A stretch of 64,000 nt of DNA from Rhizobiales bacterium SYSU XM002. GTDB lineage: Bacteria > Pseudomonadota > Alphaproteobacteria > Rhizobiales > Beijerinckiaceae. The first letter of the stretch is position 1; each line of letters opens with the position of its first letter. This document shows, piece after piece, positions 1-6,703 of this stretch. The notes below the pieces were generated by a model. That model did not search any database and was not told the DNA's origin. It worked only from the letters and a program-made list of their open reading frames with translations. The stretch is from NCBI GenBank assembly GCA_009846685.1, contig VWVY01000007.1:62001-126000 (forward strand), in the 5' to 3' direction. The position numbers and the translations under genes are program-made.

Positions 1-1
1 C

Positions 2-1420
2 ATGCTTCGTGGCGCCGTGCGGTACCGGGAGGATCTCCATAAGCGCGTGAAGGAGTTCGAGGGCAGCCTGCCTTCGCTCAACGATCCGGCGCTCGCCGAG
101 CGCATCCGGACGCGTATCGCGGATTATCGCGCGGCGTTCGACGCCTATGTCGAAGGCTCGCTCAAGAAAGCTAACACGACCACGGCTCTGTCCGATGCCT
201 ATGCCCGCATGGAGCCCGCGCTCGCACAGATCGACAAGGTCGTTGACGAGCATCTCAAGACATTGCGTGCCGAGGTCACCGAACAGCGCGACGTTCAGAA
301 TCAGCTGAAACTGGTTGCCATTGCCGCAATCATCGGTGTGCTGGTGGTGCTTGCCTTCCTGATCGCCCGGAGCATTACCTCGCCGATCGGCGCGATGGCA
401 GGGGCGATGCGCCGGATCGCCGGCGGCGATCTATCCGTCGATATTCCAGGGCGCGAGCGCCGGGATGAAATCAGGGCCATGTCTGATGCGCTGGTGCTGT
501 TCCGCGACAACGCGCTCGAAAACGAGCGACTGAAGGCCAATCTCTCCGTCGAGGAAGCCAAGCGGATCGAGCGGCACAAGGCGCTTGAAACCGCGCTCGC
601 CCGCTTCGAGCAGGGCGCCGGCTCCGTGATGGCCACGGTCGCCTCGGCAGCCCATGAATTGCAGGCTGCCGCGCAGGTGATGACCGAGGCGGCGTCCGAG
701 GTCATGATCCAGAGCACGACGGTTGCCTCCGCGGCAACGCAGGCCGCGACCAATGTGCAGAATGTCGCCGCCGCCGGCGAAGAGCTTTCGACCTCGACCT
801 CGTCAATTCTCCAGCAGGTCGAGGTGTCGCGGACGATCACGAAGCAGGCGAGCGACGATGCACAGGCCAGCGGCGAGATGATCCGCGAGCTTGCCCAGTC
901 AGCCGGACAAATCGGCCAGATCGTCGACCTGATCCGTGGCATCGCGTCACAGACCAATCTTCTGGCGCTGAACGCGACCATCGAAGCGGCGCGTGCCGGC
1001 GAGGCCGGCAGGGGGTTCGCGGTTGTCGCATCCGAGGTCAAGGAACTCGCCGGGCAAACCAGCCGCGCAACCAACGAAATCTCCGACGCGATCAGCTCGA
1101 TTCAGGGCGCCACGCACAGGGCTGTCCAGTCGATCGACAATATCATCAACACAATTCAAGAGGTCGGAAACCTGTCGGAGCAGATCGCCCTGACGATGAG
1201 CGAGCAGCGCAGCGCCACGCAGGAAATCGCGCGGAACGTCCAGCAGGCAGCAAACGGTACGGGTGAGGTTTCCGAATCGATCACTCAGGTTTCAACAGCG
1301 GCGACGTCGTCGGGGTCGGCAGCGGAGCAGGTCCTATCGGCGGCGGCCGATCTGGCTCGGCAGTCAGAAAACCTGCGCCAGGAGGTCGATCAACTCTTCC
1401 TAGACGCAAGAGCAGCCTGA
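2..1420 (+). CDS. Methyl-accepting chemotaxis protein, 5' end cut by the window
   Basis: C-terminal part of a transmembrane chemoreceptor that signals to CheA/CheW. The visible 472 residues contain a periplasmic helical segment, one membrane helix (about residues 100-122), a HAMP domain directly after it (about 120-175) and a long coiled-coil signalling domain. The hairpin tip carries the near-invariant segment [18 protein letters not shown] at about residues 319-336. The first membrane helix expected in this architecture is absent, so the ATG at base 2 is probably internal and the gene begins upstream of the window. There is no C-terminal CheR/CheB-docking pentapeptide; the protein ends in DARAA. 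The ligand cannot be told. A good Rho-independent terminator follows about 90 bases downstream. Confidence 0.95.
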   Translation: MLRGAVRYREDLHKRVKEFEGSLPSLNDPALAERIRTRIADYRAAFDAYVEGSLKKANTTTALSDAYARMEPALAQIDKVVDEHLKTLRAEVTEQRDVQNQLKLVAIAAIIGVLVVLAFLIARSITSPIGAMAGAMRRIAGGDLSVDIPGRERRDEIRAMSDALVLFRDNALENERLKANLSVEEAKRIERHKALETALARFEQGAGSVMATVASAAHELQAAAQVMTEAASEVMIQSTTVASAATQAATNVQNVAAAGEELSTSTSSILQQVEVSRTITKQASDDAQASGEMIRELAQSAGQIGQIVDLIRGIASQTNLLALNATIEAARAGEAGRGFAVVASEVKELAGQTSRATNEISDAISSIQGATHRAVQSIDNIINTIQEVGNLSEQIALTMSEQRSATQEIARNVQQAANGTGEVSESITQVSTAATSSGSAAEQVLSAAADLARQSENLRQEVDQLFLDARAA

Positions 1421-1512
1421 CTGCCGGCTTCGCGGTCAGGTTCGGGCTGTTGCCCGAACAGCTCGCGGAAGTCGGCTGCATGACGCGAAGAGGGCACACG
1501 GAAATCGACAAG

Positions 1513-1535
1513 ACCGGCCTCTGGGTCGGTTTTTA
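1513..1535 (+). terminator. Rho-independent terminator after the chemoreceptor gene
   Basis: A 7-bp stem (ACCGGCC paired with GGGTCGGT, one G-T wobble) with loop TCTG is followed by a T run. It lies 93 bases after the chemoreceptor stop codon. The rest of the 366-base gap from 1421 to 1786 shows no gene I can support. Confidence 0.75.
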
Positions 1536-1786
1536 TGTGTCGATACATGCCTGCGAAGTGAAACGCCCCGAGTTTCCTGGACGCTTCGAACGTCCGGTTT
1601 TGGTCCGCGATCTTGAAATCATGAGCGACCATTTTACGGGCACTTCGCCATCATTTGAATGCGCGGCCGCCCAGACTCGGGGATACCGGTTCAATGAATA
1701 CGGCCGGGACAAGAAGCAACCCGGCCTCCTGTTGCACGGCAGGGATGCGCTGCCTCCCCGATCATCTCTCGGCAGAAGTCCTGAAC

Positions 1787-2530
1787 CTAGAGACCGTTAA
1801 GTGCCTTGAACGTAGCAGCAAACCGCCCCTCGACTTCGGCATTGCGCAGGAATTTTACGCGCTGCACAACGATTTCGGCTGGCGTCTCCGCCTGCACCAT
1901 CAAGGCGTAGGATTCGTCGATGAATTCGGCGAGAGGCAGGAACATTTCGATTTTCTCTTGCCCCGGCGTGAGGCTGGTCCGCACAGCCGGTGGCGCCCAA
2001 TCAATGACTTCGACCTTTCCGGCCAACGCGGCGCGCAAGGCGATCGTGTAGGAGTGCAGCGCCGCCTTCGTCGCGGAATAGGTGGCCGCCCGGACGAGGG
2101 GAACGAACGCCAGCCCCGACGTCACGTTGATGATCGCGGCGTCGGCCTGCGTCTTCAGATGCTCGACAAGCGCATCGATGAGGCGGATCGGCGCGAGCAG
2201 GTTGGTCGCGACCTGCGCTTCCGCATCGGCCAGGTCGCGGCGCGAGGCGACATCCTCATAACGCATGATACCGGCATTGTTGATGAGGACATTCAGCCTC
2301 GGATGGCGGGCGATCACGCGTTCCGCAAGCGATGCGACGCTCTTGGCATCCTCTGCGTCGAACGTAAACGCGTGCATTCCGCCGCGCCCTGCGATGGCTG
2401 CATCGAGCGCCGCCTGCCGGCGTCCGGCGACGATGACGGTATTACCCGCATCGTGCAACCGATGGGCGATCGCTTCGCCGATGCCGGAACCGCCGCCTGT
2501 GATGAGAATGGTGTTGCCGCTCGTTTTCAT
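1787..2530 (-). CDS. Short-chain dehydrogenase/reductase (DltE-like SDR)
   Basis: Cytosolic NAD(P)-dependent oxidoreductase of the classical SDR family, 247 residues, the usual length. The Rossmann nucleotide-binding motif GGGSGIGEAIA is at about residues 12-22, the NNAGIM motif at about 85-90, and the catalytic Ser and Tyr-x-x-x-Lys (YSATK) at about 138-155. The substrate is unknown. It is divergently transcribed from an HxlR-family regulator starting 109 bases away, a common pairing in which the regulator controls the oxidoreductase in response to quinones, aldehydes or other reactive electrophiles. That functional link is inferred from arrangement only. Confidence 0.9.
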   Translation of the reverse strand: MKTSGNTILITGGGSGIGEAIAHRLHDAGNTVIVAGRRQAALDAAIAGRGGMHAFTFDAEDAKSVASLAERVIARHPRLNVLINNAGIMRYEDVASRRDLADAEAQVATNLLAPIRLIDALVEHLKTQADAAIINVTSGLAFVPLVRAATYSATKAALHSYTIALRAALAGKVEVIDWAPPAVRTSLTPGQEKIEMFLPLAEFIDESYALMVQAETPAEIVVQRVKFLRNAEVEGRFAATFKALNGL

Positions 2531-2638
2531 TCGTCTTGTCCAATCGTTGCGTGTGACGTTGACGAAGAGATAAACGCTTGCTTACGATTAGAAAGAAGGC
2601 ACTGAAAAGTTTTATACTTACCAAAAAGAGAGTGAACG

Positions 2639-3085
2639 ATGATGGCTCAGGTGTGGATTTCGAAAAATGGCCAAAGCCACCCGGTTTCGAAAGCCACAGA
2701 TGCGCCGGCTGCGTGTGAGCTCGTTGACCCAAAACTTGAGAAACTCGTCAATGAACTGATCGGTGCGGTCGCGGACAAATGGACGATGCTGATCCTTGAG
2801 GCCTTGCTCGAGCGGCCAGCATCCCGTTTCACGCAGCTCTCGCGCGCGGTCGAAGGTATCAGCCAGAAAATGCTGACACAGACATTGCGGCAGATGGAGC
2901 GCAACGGATTGGTCAGCCGCCATGTCTACCCGGTGGTGCCGCCACGCGTGGAATACACCCTCACTGAACTCGGGTCGACGCTGAGCGAGGCCTTTTGTGG
3001 TGTGTGGAAATGGGCGGAAGCCAACCTCGATCACATTGAGGCAGCCCGCGATGCCTTTGATCGGCGCGACCGACCAGGGGGCTAA
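2639..3085 (+). CDS. HxlR-family winged-helix transcriptional regulator
   Basis: A 148-residue DNA-binding protein. The HxlR core (about residues 30-125) includes the family signature around IGAVADKWTMLILEAL, a recognition-helix region with SQKMLTQTLRQME, and a wing followed by VEYTLTELG. HxlR proteins act as dimers and often sense electrophiles through a cysteine; a Cys is present near the N-terminus (PAACEL, about residue 22) and another at about 120 (FCGVW). It is divergent from the SDR gene, whose expression it probably controls. Two consecutive ATG codons open the frame; either may be used. Confidence 0.9.
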   Translation: MMAQVWISKNGQSHPVSKATDAPAACELVDPKLEKLVNELIGAVADKWTMLILEALLERPASRFTQLSRAVEGISQKMLTQTLRQMERNGLVSRHVYPVVPPRVEYTLTELGSTLSEAFCGVWKWAEANLDHIEAARDAFDRRDRPGG

Positions 3086-3139
3086 CTGAGTCTTCAAAGG
3101 TCAATCCGAAGGGAGAGAGATTGCCGTTGCTCCCAACCT

Positions 3140-3391
3140 TTATCGATTTCGAAGTTCGTTTCGGGGGGGCGGTTTGCCCTGATTGGCGGGGGATGCCATG
3201 GGCGATAGCGCGGAGCTTTTCGCATTACGCTGCGCCGGAGCCCGACGCAGGTTTAAGGAGGAGGCGAACTCGGCCGGCGTTTGCCATCCGAGTTACGAGT
3301 GAGGCCGCGAACCGTTGTAATCCGCCTGCCAGATGGCCAGAACGGCACGGGCGCGGCTGAGCGACGAGAACGGCGTCTCGTTGAGCAACTC
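3140..3391 (-). pseudogene. IS3-family transposase OrfB, C-terminal fragment
   Basis: Translating the minus strand from 3391 gives ELLNETPFSSL, then an alanine/arginine-rich helix, WQADYN and RPHS, a stop codon (3293-3295), then LGWQTPAEFASSLN, ending at a stop at 3140-3142. This is the characteristic end of the DDE integrase domain of IS3-family (IS51/IS407-like) transposases. The in-frame stop replaces the expected Arg of the RPHSRLGW motif. Everything upstream of ELLNET, including the DDE catalytic residues, is missing. It is a dead relic, and its truncation point coincides with a long perfect hairpin. Confidence 0.85.
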
Positions 3392-3392
3392 G

Positions 3393-3431
3393 GCATTAGG
3401 CAGCAAGCTTGATGCGCTTGCTGCCTAATGC
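3393..3431. repeat. Perfect 16-bp inverted repeat at the IS relic boundary
   Basis: The arms GCATTAGGCAGCAAGC (3393-3408) and GCTTGCTGCCTAATGC (3416-3431) are exact reverse complements around a 7-base loop. No T run follows on either side, so it does not look like an intrinsic terminator. It abuts the first recognisable codon of the IS3 transposase fragment and may be an inverted duplication formed when the element was truncated, or a folded end from another mobile element. Confidence 0.8.
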
Positions 3432-3469
3432 GGGTTCAATGCGCCGTTCAGATCGACGTGCCCAACAGA

Positions 3470-3616
3470 ATGCCCAACAAATTGGGCGACTTCAAGCGAA
3501 CGCCAGCGAAGCCCGACGGAGCATTTTCAGGGGAATTTCAGGGATTTTGGCTTGTTTTTCAGTCCATTACAGACTTCGGCGAACACCTGCGAAGAAGCAA
3601 GTGGTGCCAGGAGAGG
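3470..3616 (-). mobile_element. Decayed att-proximal end of an older integrated element
   Basis: This stretch aligns by eye with the region between the integrase start and the tRNA-Leu 3' end (7965-8123). The first 31 bases match at about 24 positions, including a doubled CCAACA motif and GCGACT, followed by a shared CGAACG. The spacing to the tRNA-end copy is nearly the same in both regions, and both end in GAAGAA then TGGTGCC(C)AGGAGAGG. The middle, about 70 bases, is not conserved. I read it as the remains of an earlier integrase-carrying element in the same tRNA gene, its integrase lost and an IS3 fragment now to its left. Confidence 0.5.
3602..3616 (-). repeat. Probable attachment site copy (tRNA-Leu 3' end, degenerate)
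   Basis: TGGTGCCAGGAGAGG is a direct repeat of the tRNA-Leu 3' end at 8108-8123 (TGGTGCCCAGGAGAGG), with one base missing. It would mark the distal boundary of the 4.5 kb element that lies between it and the tRNA. Identity is lost after 15 bases, so the site has either decayed or recombined between related elements. Confidence 0.55.
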
Positions 3617-3677
3617 CATCAAACTATTCTATTAAATCTTTGATTTATATATAATAATTTCGACCAATTTTCCATTG

Positions 3678-3720
3678 AGGCCAACTACAAGGCCAACAAT
3701 TCGCATCGCTGGCCAAAAAT
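3678..3720. repeat. Left-end GGCCAA repeats, possible integrase arm-type sites
   Basis: Three GGCCAA-containing units occur within 43 bases: AGGCCAAC at 3678-3685, AAGGCCAACAA at 3689-3699 and TGGCCAAAAA at 3710-3719. The 11-base form AAGGCCAACAA recurs exactly twice at the other end of the element (7965-7975 and 7977-7987). Short repeats at both ends of a tyrosine-recombinase element are typical arm-type integrase-binding sites. The neighbouring stretch 3620-3660 is strikingly AT-rich. Confidence 0.6.
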
Positions 3721-3757
3721 TTCTGTATCGATAGCCCTGTTGCGCCCAAATCGCGCT

Positions 3758-4195
3758 TCAGTCACAGCGTCCATTCCCCGGATTGCCAAGCGTTGATTGA
3801 CCCACCGGCGCTTCACGGCGTGCGATGATCCGGCTCATTTGCCGAAGGCTGACTTCGTGCCGGGGGTAGCGATCCAATGTCGCCTCGTAAGCCGCGCGTC
3901 CAACTGTCAAGCTGTCGCAATGGGCGCAAATTGCAATCCGCTTGCCGCCCTTGTCCCAAACCTCGACCAGATAGTCGCCGTCCACCGTGCCACGTCCGAG
4001 CGTATGCTGGCGCTCAAAATATTTCAGATTGCCGCGCGTGTAGCCAAAACTTGCGACCGCAACCCGGTCGCGGGCAAGCGTATCAATGTCGGAAAGCAGG
4101 GCCGCAATCGCCGAGCGCGCATCGCCTTCAAACTCCGCGAGCACCGCGTCAACGTCGCCTTCACGCGCCGCCAAGACCTGCGATTTCGAATCCAC
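3758..4195 (-). CDS. Unknown 145-residue element-borne protein
   Basis: I do not recognise this protein. The start chosen is the GTG at 4193-4195, because a strong GGGAGG ribosome-binding site lies five bases upstream; the frame extends 13 codons further, but that extension is Phe/Cys/Trp-rich and has no such site. The first 45 residues are acidic and probably helical (REGDVDAVLAEFEGDARSAIAALL). The rest has a Gly/Tyr-rich segment (FGYTRGNLKYFERQHTLG), a CAHC cysteine pair at about residue 91, and a basic tail. It is the most distal gene of the element, separated from the next by about 400 non-coding bases. Confidence 0.6.
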   Translation of the reverse strand: MDSKSQVLAAREGDVDAVLAEFEGDARSAIAALLSDIDTLARDRVAVASFGYTRGNLKYFERQHTLGRGTVDGDYLVEVWDKGGKRIAICAHCDSLTVGRAAYEATLDRYPRHEVSLRQMSRIIARREAPVGQSTLGNPGNGRCD

Positions 4196-4610
4196 GCCCG
4201 CCTCCCAAAAACAGAACAAAAATAGAACATGCAAATTGAGTCAAGAGGCTGAAATTTTCAGACGGCAGCAAAGGGTGCCGAGGTCGAATAGCGGCCACTT
4301 TTTTCACGCGCGCGCCCGCGCGGATCACTTTCCAAAAACTGCCCGAGGGCGCACTCAGCCCCGATTATGAAATTTGCCGGTCGGCAAAGACGGCAGGTAT
4401 ATATTTATCTTAGCTAGCACCCGCGTTGTTCCGGTCGTTCTCGCCGGAACGCTTGCCAACTGCCCAACGAATTGAATCTGCATCGCCTTTCGACACTCAA
4501 CAACGGCTCGCCGAACTCGACAGGCGCCGCCGTCATGTCTCAGGAATGGCACCGCCGCGTTCCAGCCATGCTACCGTTCAGTGTCATCCGTGAACCTATT
4601 TCGACCTGTT
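4196..4610. other. Non-coding stretch inside the element, with a 16-bp palindrome
   Basis: No gene is supported in these 415 bases. It holds a perfect palindrome, TTTGCCG-GT-CGGCAAA (4373-4388), and an adjacent AT-rich stretch (about 4398-4416) that could be a -10 region for the minus-strand gene starting at 4195. The palindrome is a plausible operator for one of the HTH proteins of the element. A 65-codon frame at 4355-4552 shows no coding character. Confidence 0.5.
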
Positions 4611-4979
4611 TCAGGGCCGCCAAAGTTGGAACGCCATCGTCGCCGGTTCGCCGGTCGCGTCGTTCGGGTAATTGGCCAGCGCGTAGCGGCTTGGCTTGTT
4701 CGCCGCCTGAAACCTCCCGACGCGGCAAACGGTGATCCAGCCCTTTTCTTCCAGTTCGGCTAGAGCCCGCGCACCCTCTGATTTTGAGCGCCCGATTGCC
4801 TCGCCTGCTACGCGCGCGCTGAAGTCGGTCAGCCCGTTATTCCCCGGTAAATATCGGGCGAGCAAGTGAACCAGCAAACGCGAAGCATCGCCGGAAAGGC
4901 ATCGCCATGCGGGCAGATCAAGCCATTCGGCATAGATGCGCGCATGCCGCCTGTCTCTGAATTTTGTTGCCCTTGCCAT
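4611..4979 (-). CDS. Predicted winged-helix DNA-binding protein of the element
   Basis: A 122-residue protein opening with a basic segment (MARATKFRDRRHARIY). A predicted winged-helix fold spans about residues 25-95: a helix with GDASRLLVHLLARY, then VAGEAIGRSKSEGARALAELEEKGWITV, which reads as the recognition helix leading into the wing. This pattern is common in replication-initiation or regulatory proteins of small mobile elements of alphaproteobacteria. Its function here is unknown; replication initiation or regulation are both possible. It follows the PC4-like gene on the same strand with a hairpin between them. Confidence 0.65.
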   Translation of the reverse strand: MARATKFRDRRHARIYAEWLDLPAWRCLSGDASRLLVHLLARYLPGNNGLTDFSARVAGEAIGRSKSEGARALAELEEKGWITVCRVGRFQAANKPSRYALANYPNDATGEPATMAFQLWRP

Positions 4980-5046
4980 GTCAGCCGATCCAACGCGTAT
5001 AGCAAGCCAGCAAGGACGCGAGCGCCTGTTCCGGCCAGTATAAGCA

Positions 5047-5066
5047 GGCGGGGATTGCTCCCCGCC
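5047..5066. terminator. GC-rich hairpin between two element genes
   Basis: An 8-bp perfect stem, GGCGGGGA paired with TCCCCGCC, around the tetraloop TTGC. It sits between the PC4-like gene and the downstream winged-helix gene, both on the minus strand. There is no clear T run, so it may attenuate or protect mRNA rather than terminate. Confidence 0.5.
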
Positions 5067-5083
5067 CTAACGCCTTCCAAAGG

Positions 5084-5362
5084 TCAGGAAACCGCATTGT
5101 CACTGTCCTGGTCGATCAGCCCGCGTTCGCACGCCTGCCGATAAATTTCCGCAAGAGCGTCGAGAACTGGCGCGAGGTGGTTCAGGCCCAAGGTTGCGCC
5201 GTCGCGACCGGGTCGCGCGGTGCCGTCGCCATCGCGATACCAAGCGCGGATCGAGAACACCCAACGCCCCTGATAGCGATGCAGCGTCACGCGCAAGGTC
5301 TCGCGCCTAGAGCGCGGCCATTCCGCAATGAGCACTTCGGCGAGATTGTCGTTCGCGTTCAT
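5084..5362 (-). CDS. PC4/YdbC-like single-stranded DNA-binding protein
   Basis: A 92-residue protein whose middle follows the PC4/p15 ssDNA-binding fold: a basic strand with WPRSRRETLRVTLHRYQG, then WVFSIRAWYRDGDG, PGRDGATLGLNHL and a C-terminal amphipathic helix (LAPVLDALAEIYRQA). These blocks match the order in bacterial YdbC/PC4 proteins, which bind single-stranded DNA as dimers. In a mobile element it could protect replication or recombination intermediates, or act as a transcription cofactor. It starts two bases after the stop of the upstream winged-helix gene and is probably translationally coupled to it. Confidence 0.65.
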   Translation of the reverse strand: MNANDNLAEVLIAEWPRSRRETLRVTLHRYQGRWVFSIRAWYRDGDGTARPGRDGATLGLNHLAPVLDALAEIYRQACERGLIDQDSDNAVS

Positions 5363-5364
5363 GG

Positions 5365-5658
5365 TCAGCCCTCCACTACGTCGAGGATGCGGACCGGGGT
5401 CAGCAGCGTGAAAACGCCGTGACGGCCGGTCGCGTGCGGCTCGCGGTCGGTGACGATGGCGAGGCCCATTCCGCGCAGGTCGAAGATGTAGGCCGAAAGC
5501 CGGAATGGCGGGCCGCCGGGGAAGTCATAGGCGCGCAGGCCGTGGGGGCCTTTCTCGACAAGACGCAGCAGCGTTTCGCCCTCTCGACCGTTGGCGTGGA
5601 TTTTTGTGCCGTCCAGCAGTTCGGCGGTAACACGGGGATAATTGGGCTTGCGGATCAT
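5365..5658 (-). CDS. Predicted winged-helix domain protein (97 residues)
   Basis: The ATG at 5656-5658 is preceded by GGAGG at six bases and overlaps the stop of the upstream gene in an ATGA. The first 30 residues form a short beta-rich segment (NYPRVTAELLDGTKIHANG), followed by ETLLRLVEKGPHGLRAYDF and FRLSAYIFDLRGMGLAIV, which read as the helices and wing of a winged-helix domain. Proteins of this type recur in rhizobial and related genomic islands, but I know no characterised function. It is the second gene of a tightly packed run with the 68-residue protein and the PC4-like protein. Confidence 0.6.
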   Translation of the reverse strand: MIRKPNYPRVTAELLDGTKIHANGREGETLLRLVEKGPHGLRAYDFPGGPPFRLSAYIFDLRGMGLAIVTDREPHATGRHGVFTLLTPVRILDVVEG

Positions 5659-5861
5659 GCGCGGCCTCCAAGTTGGGCGAGTTCGCCGACGACGCGGGCG
5701 AGCCAAGGCGAGACGCCGAAGCGCCGCGCGAGGTGCTTTTCCGCGAGGGAAGCGGGGAAGGCGGATGCGGCTTGCGCATCGGCCCATGCGAAAAGTTCCA
5801 ACTGGATTTCGGCCAGCCGAAAGGGTTTGCGCGCCGTGGCACGCTTCGAGTAGGTTGTCAT
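5655..5861 (-). CDS. Unknown 68-residue element protein
   Basis: A short basic protein (MTTYSKRATARKPFRLAEIQL) with two predicted helices. Its end, AEKHLARRFGVSPWLARVVGELAQLGG, resembles a helix-turn-helix. The ATG at 5859-5861 was chosen because it is the first with a plausible GAGG upstream; the longer GTG frame overlaps spacer sequence. Its stop overlaps the next start in ATGA. The role is unknown; it may be a small DNA-binding regulator working with the adjacent winged-helix protein. Confidence 0.55.
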   Translation of the reverse strand: MTTYSKRATARKPFRLAEIQLELFAWADAQAASAFPASLAEKHLARRFGVSPWLARVVGELAQLGGRA

Positions 5862-5931
5862 CGTGTTGTTACCTCGTCGGTTGCTACACATTGGCCCGGT
5901 CGGCGTTCGAGCGCCGCCGGGCCGCTTTCGT

Positions 5932-6108
5932 TCAGGGGTGCAGCGCGTCGATGTAGCGTTGCAATTCGCTGGCACGGACGAACGTGCGCCTGCCGTTACG
6001 GACGACGGCCAGCCGCCCGCATTTCACTTCGTCATAGGCTTTTGTGGTTTTCATCCCGGCGAGGGCGATGGCCTCGGCGAAGGGAATGAGGTGGTCGATG
6101 GTCGTCAT
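5932..6108 (-). CDS. Excisionase/MerR-like helix-turn-helix protein (58 residues)
   Basis: A short gene: 58 codons from ATG at 6106-6108, with GGAGAGG just upstream, to TGA at 5932-5934. The protein MTTIDHLIPFAEAIALAG, then KTTKAYDEVKCGRL, AVVRNGRRTFVRASEL and QRYIDAL has the layout of AlpA/excisionase-type winged HTH proteins: initial helix, recognition helix, a beta hairpin carrying NGRRTFVRASEL, and a short C-terminal helix. It is the natural candidate for the recombination directionality factor that pairs with the integrase of this element. It heads the run of minus-strand genes that follows. Confidence 0.7.
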   Translation of the reverse strand: MTTIDHLIPFAEAIALAGMKTTKAYDEVKCGRLAVVRNGRRTFVRASELQRYIDALHP

Positions 6109-6217
6109 CGCTTTCCTCTCCAGTGTCGCCGCGTGAATGCGTGCGGCTTGGAGCGGAAACTGGCATATGCGCCGGCGATGCCTGAAAACAATTATCCTCA
6201 GTTCAAACGATTAACTG

Positions 6218-6700
6218 TTATATTTCAGATGCAAAGACCTGTTTATATTCCTCGACGCAATCGCGCACATAGCCGGGGCTGATTCGCTTCCGATAGCGTC
6301 GTGTGGCCCACAGCGCGACCTCTCTTTCAAGATTGTCGCGCTCGCCATAAGGGCGACGCCCAAGTTCCAGCCCACCAACACGTTCTATGTTCGCGCGCCG
6401 ATTCTGCAACGCCGAGGCAGCGTCGTGTATTAATTCAGGTAAATCTTCCGGCCAGCTTTCCGAAGGAACTTTTGAAAGTTCGACAACTCGCCGGCGCTGG
6501 TCTCCCGGCGGAACTTGTTGCATTACCTGCAAATCCTCTTCAATCTCGTCTTGCGCATGCCGAGAACGAGAACGCTCAAACGTCTGTTGCATGGCCAAGT
6601 CGTTCCAGCGGTTGCAATACTCAGCGCCAACGAGCAATCGCTGCCTATCATTGAGCAAAGGCTTTGGGCCGGTTCGCGGTCTTGCGCCCCCTCTGCCCAA
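6218..6700 (-). CDS. Unknown 160-residue protein downstream of the integrase
   Basis: A hydrophilic, Arg/Glu-rich protein of unknown function. The N-terminus MGRGGARPRTGPKPLLNDRQ resembles the Gly/Arg-rich leader of terminase small subunits and other phage DNA-binding proteins, but no further similarity is recognised. A long helical, acidic middle region (about residues 40-110) follows, and a basic C-terminal part (ATRRYRKRISPGYVRD). It starts three bases after the integrase stop on the same strand, so the two are probably co-transcribed. Confidence 0.6.
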   Translation of the reverse strand: MGRGGARPRTGPKPLLNDRQRLLVGAEYCNRWNDLAMQQTFERSRSRHAQDEIEEDLQVMQQVPPGDQRRRVVELSKVPSESWPEDLPELIHDAASALQNRRANIERVGGLELGRRPYGERDNLEREVALWATRRYRKRISPGYVRDCVEEYKQVFASEI

Positions 6701-6703
6701 CCC

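Noticed and set aside
1450-1800. A possible 116-residue protein after the chemoreceptor
   Set aside because: The frame runs through the Rho-independent terminator and into the SDR stop region, with no domain or coding bias.
3428-3643. A possible 71-residue protein left of the element boundary
   Set aside because: It crosses the att-site copy and the strip that aligns with non-coding sequence at the other end, and has no ribosome-binding site.
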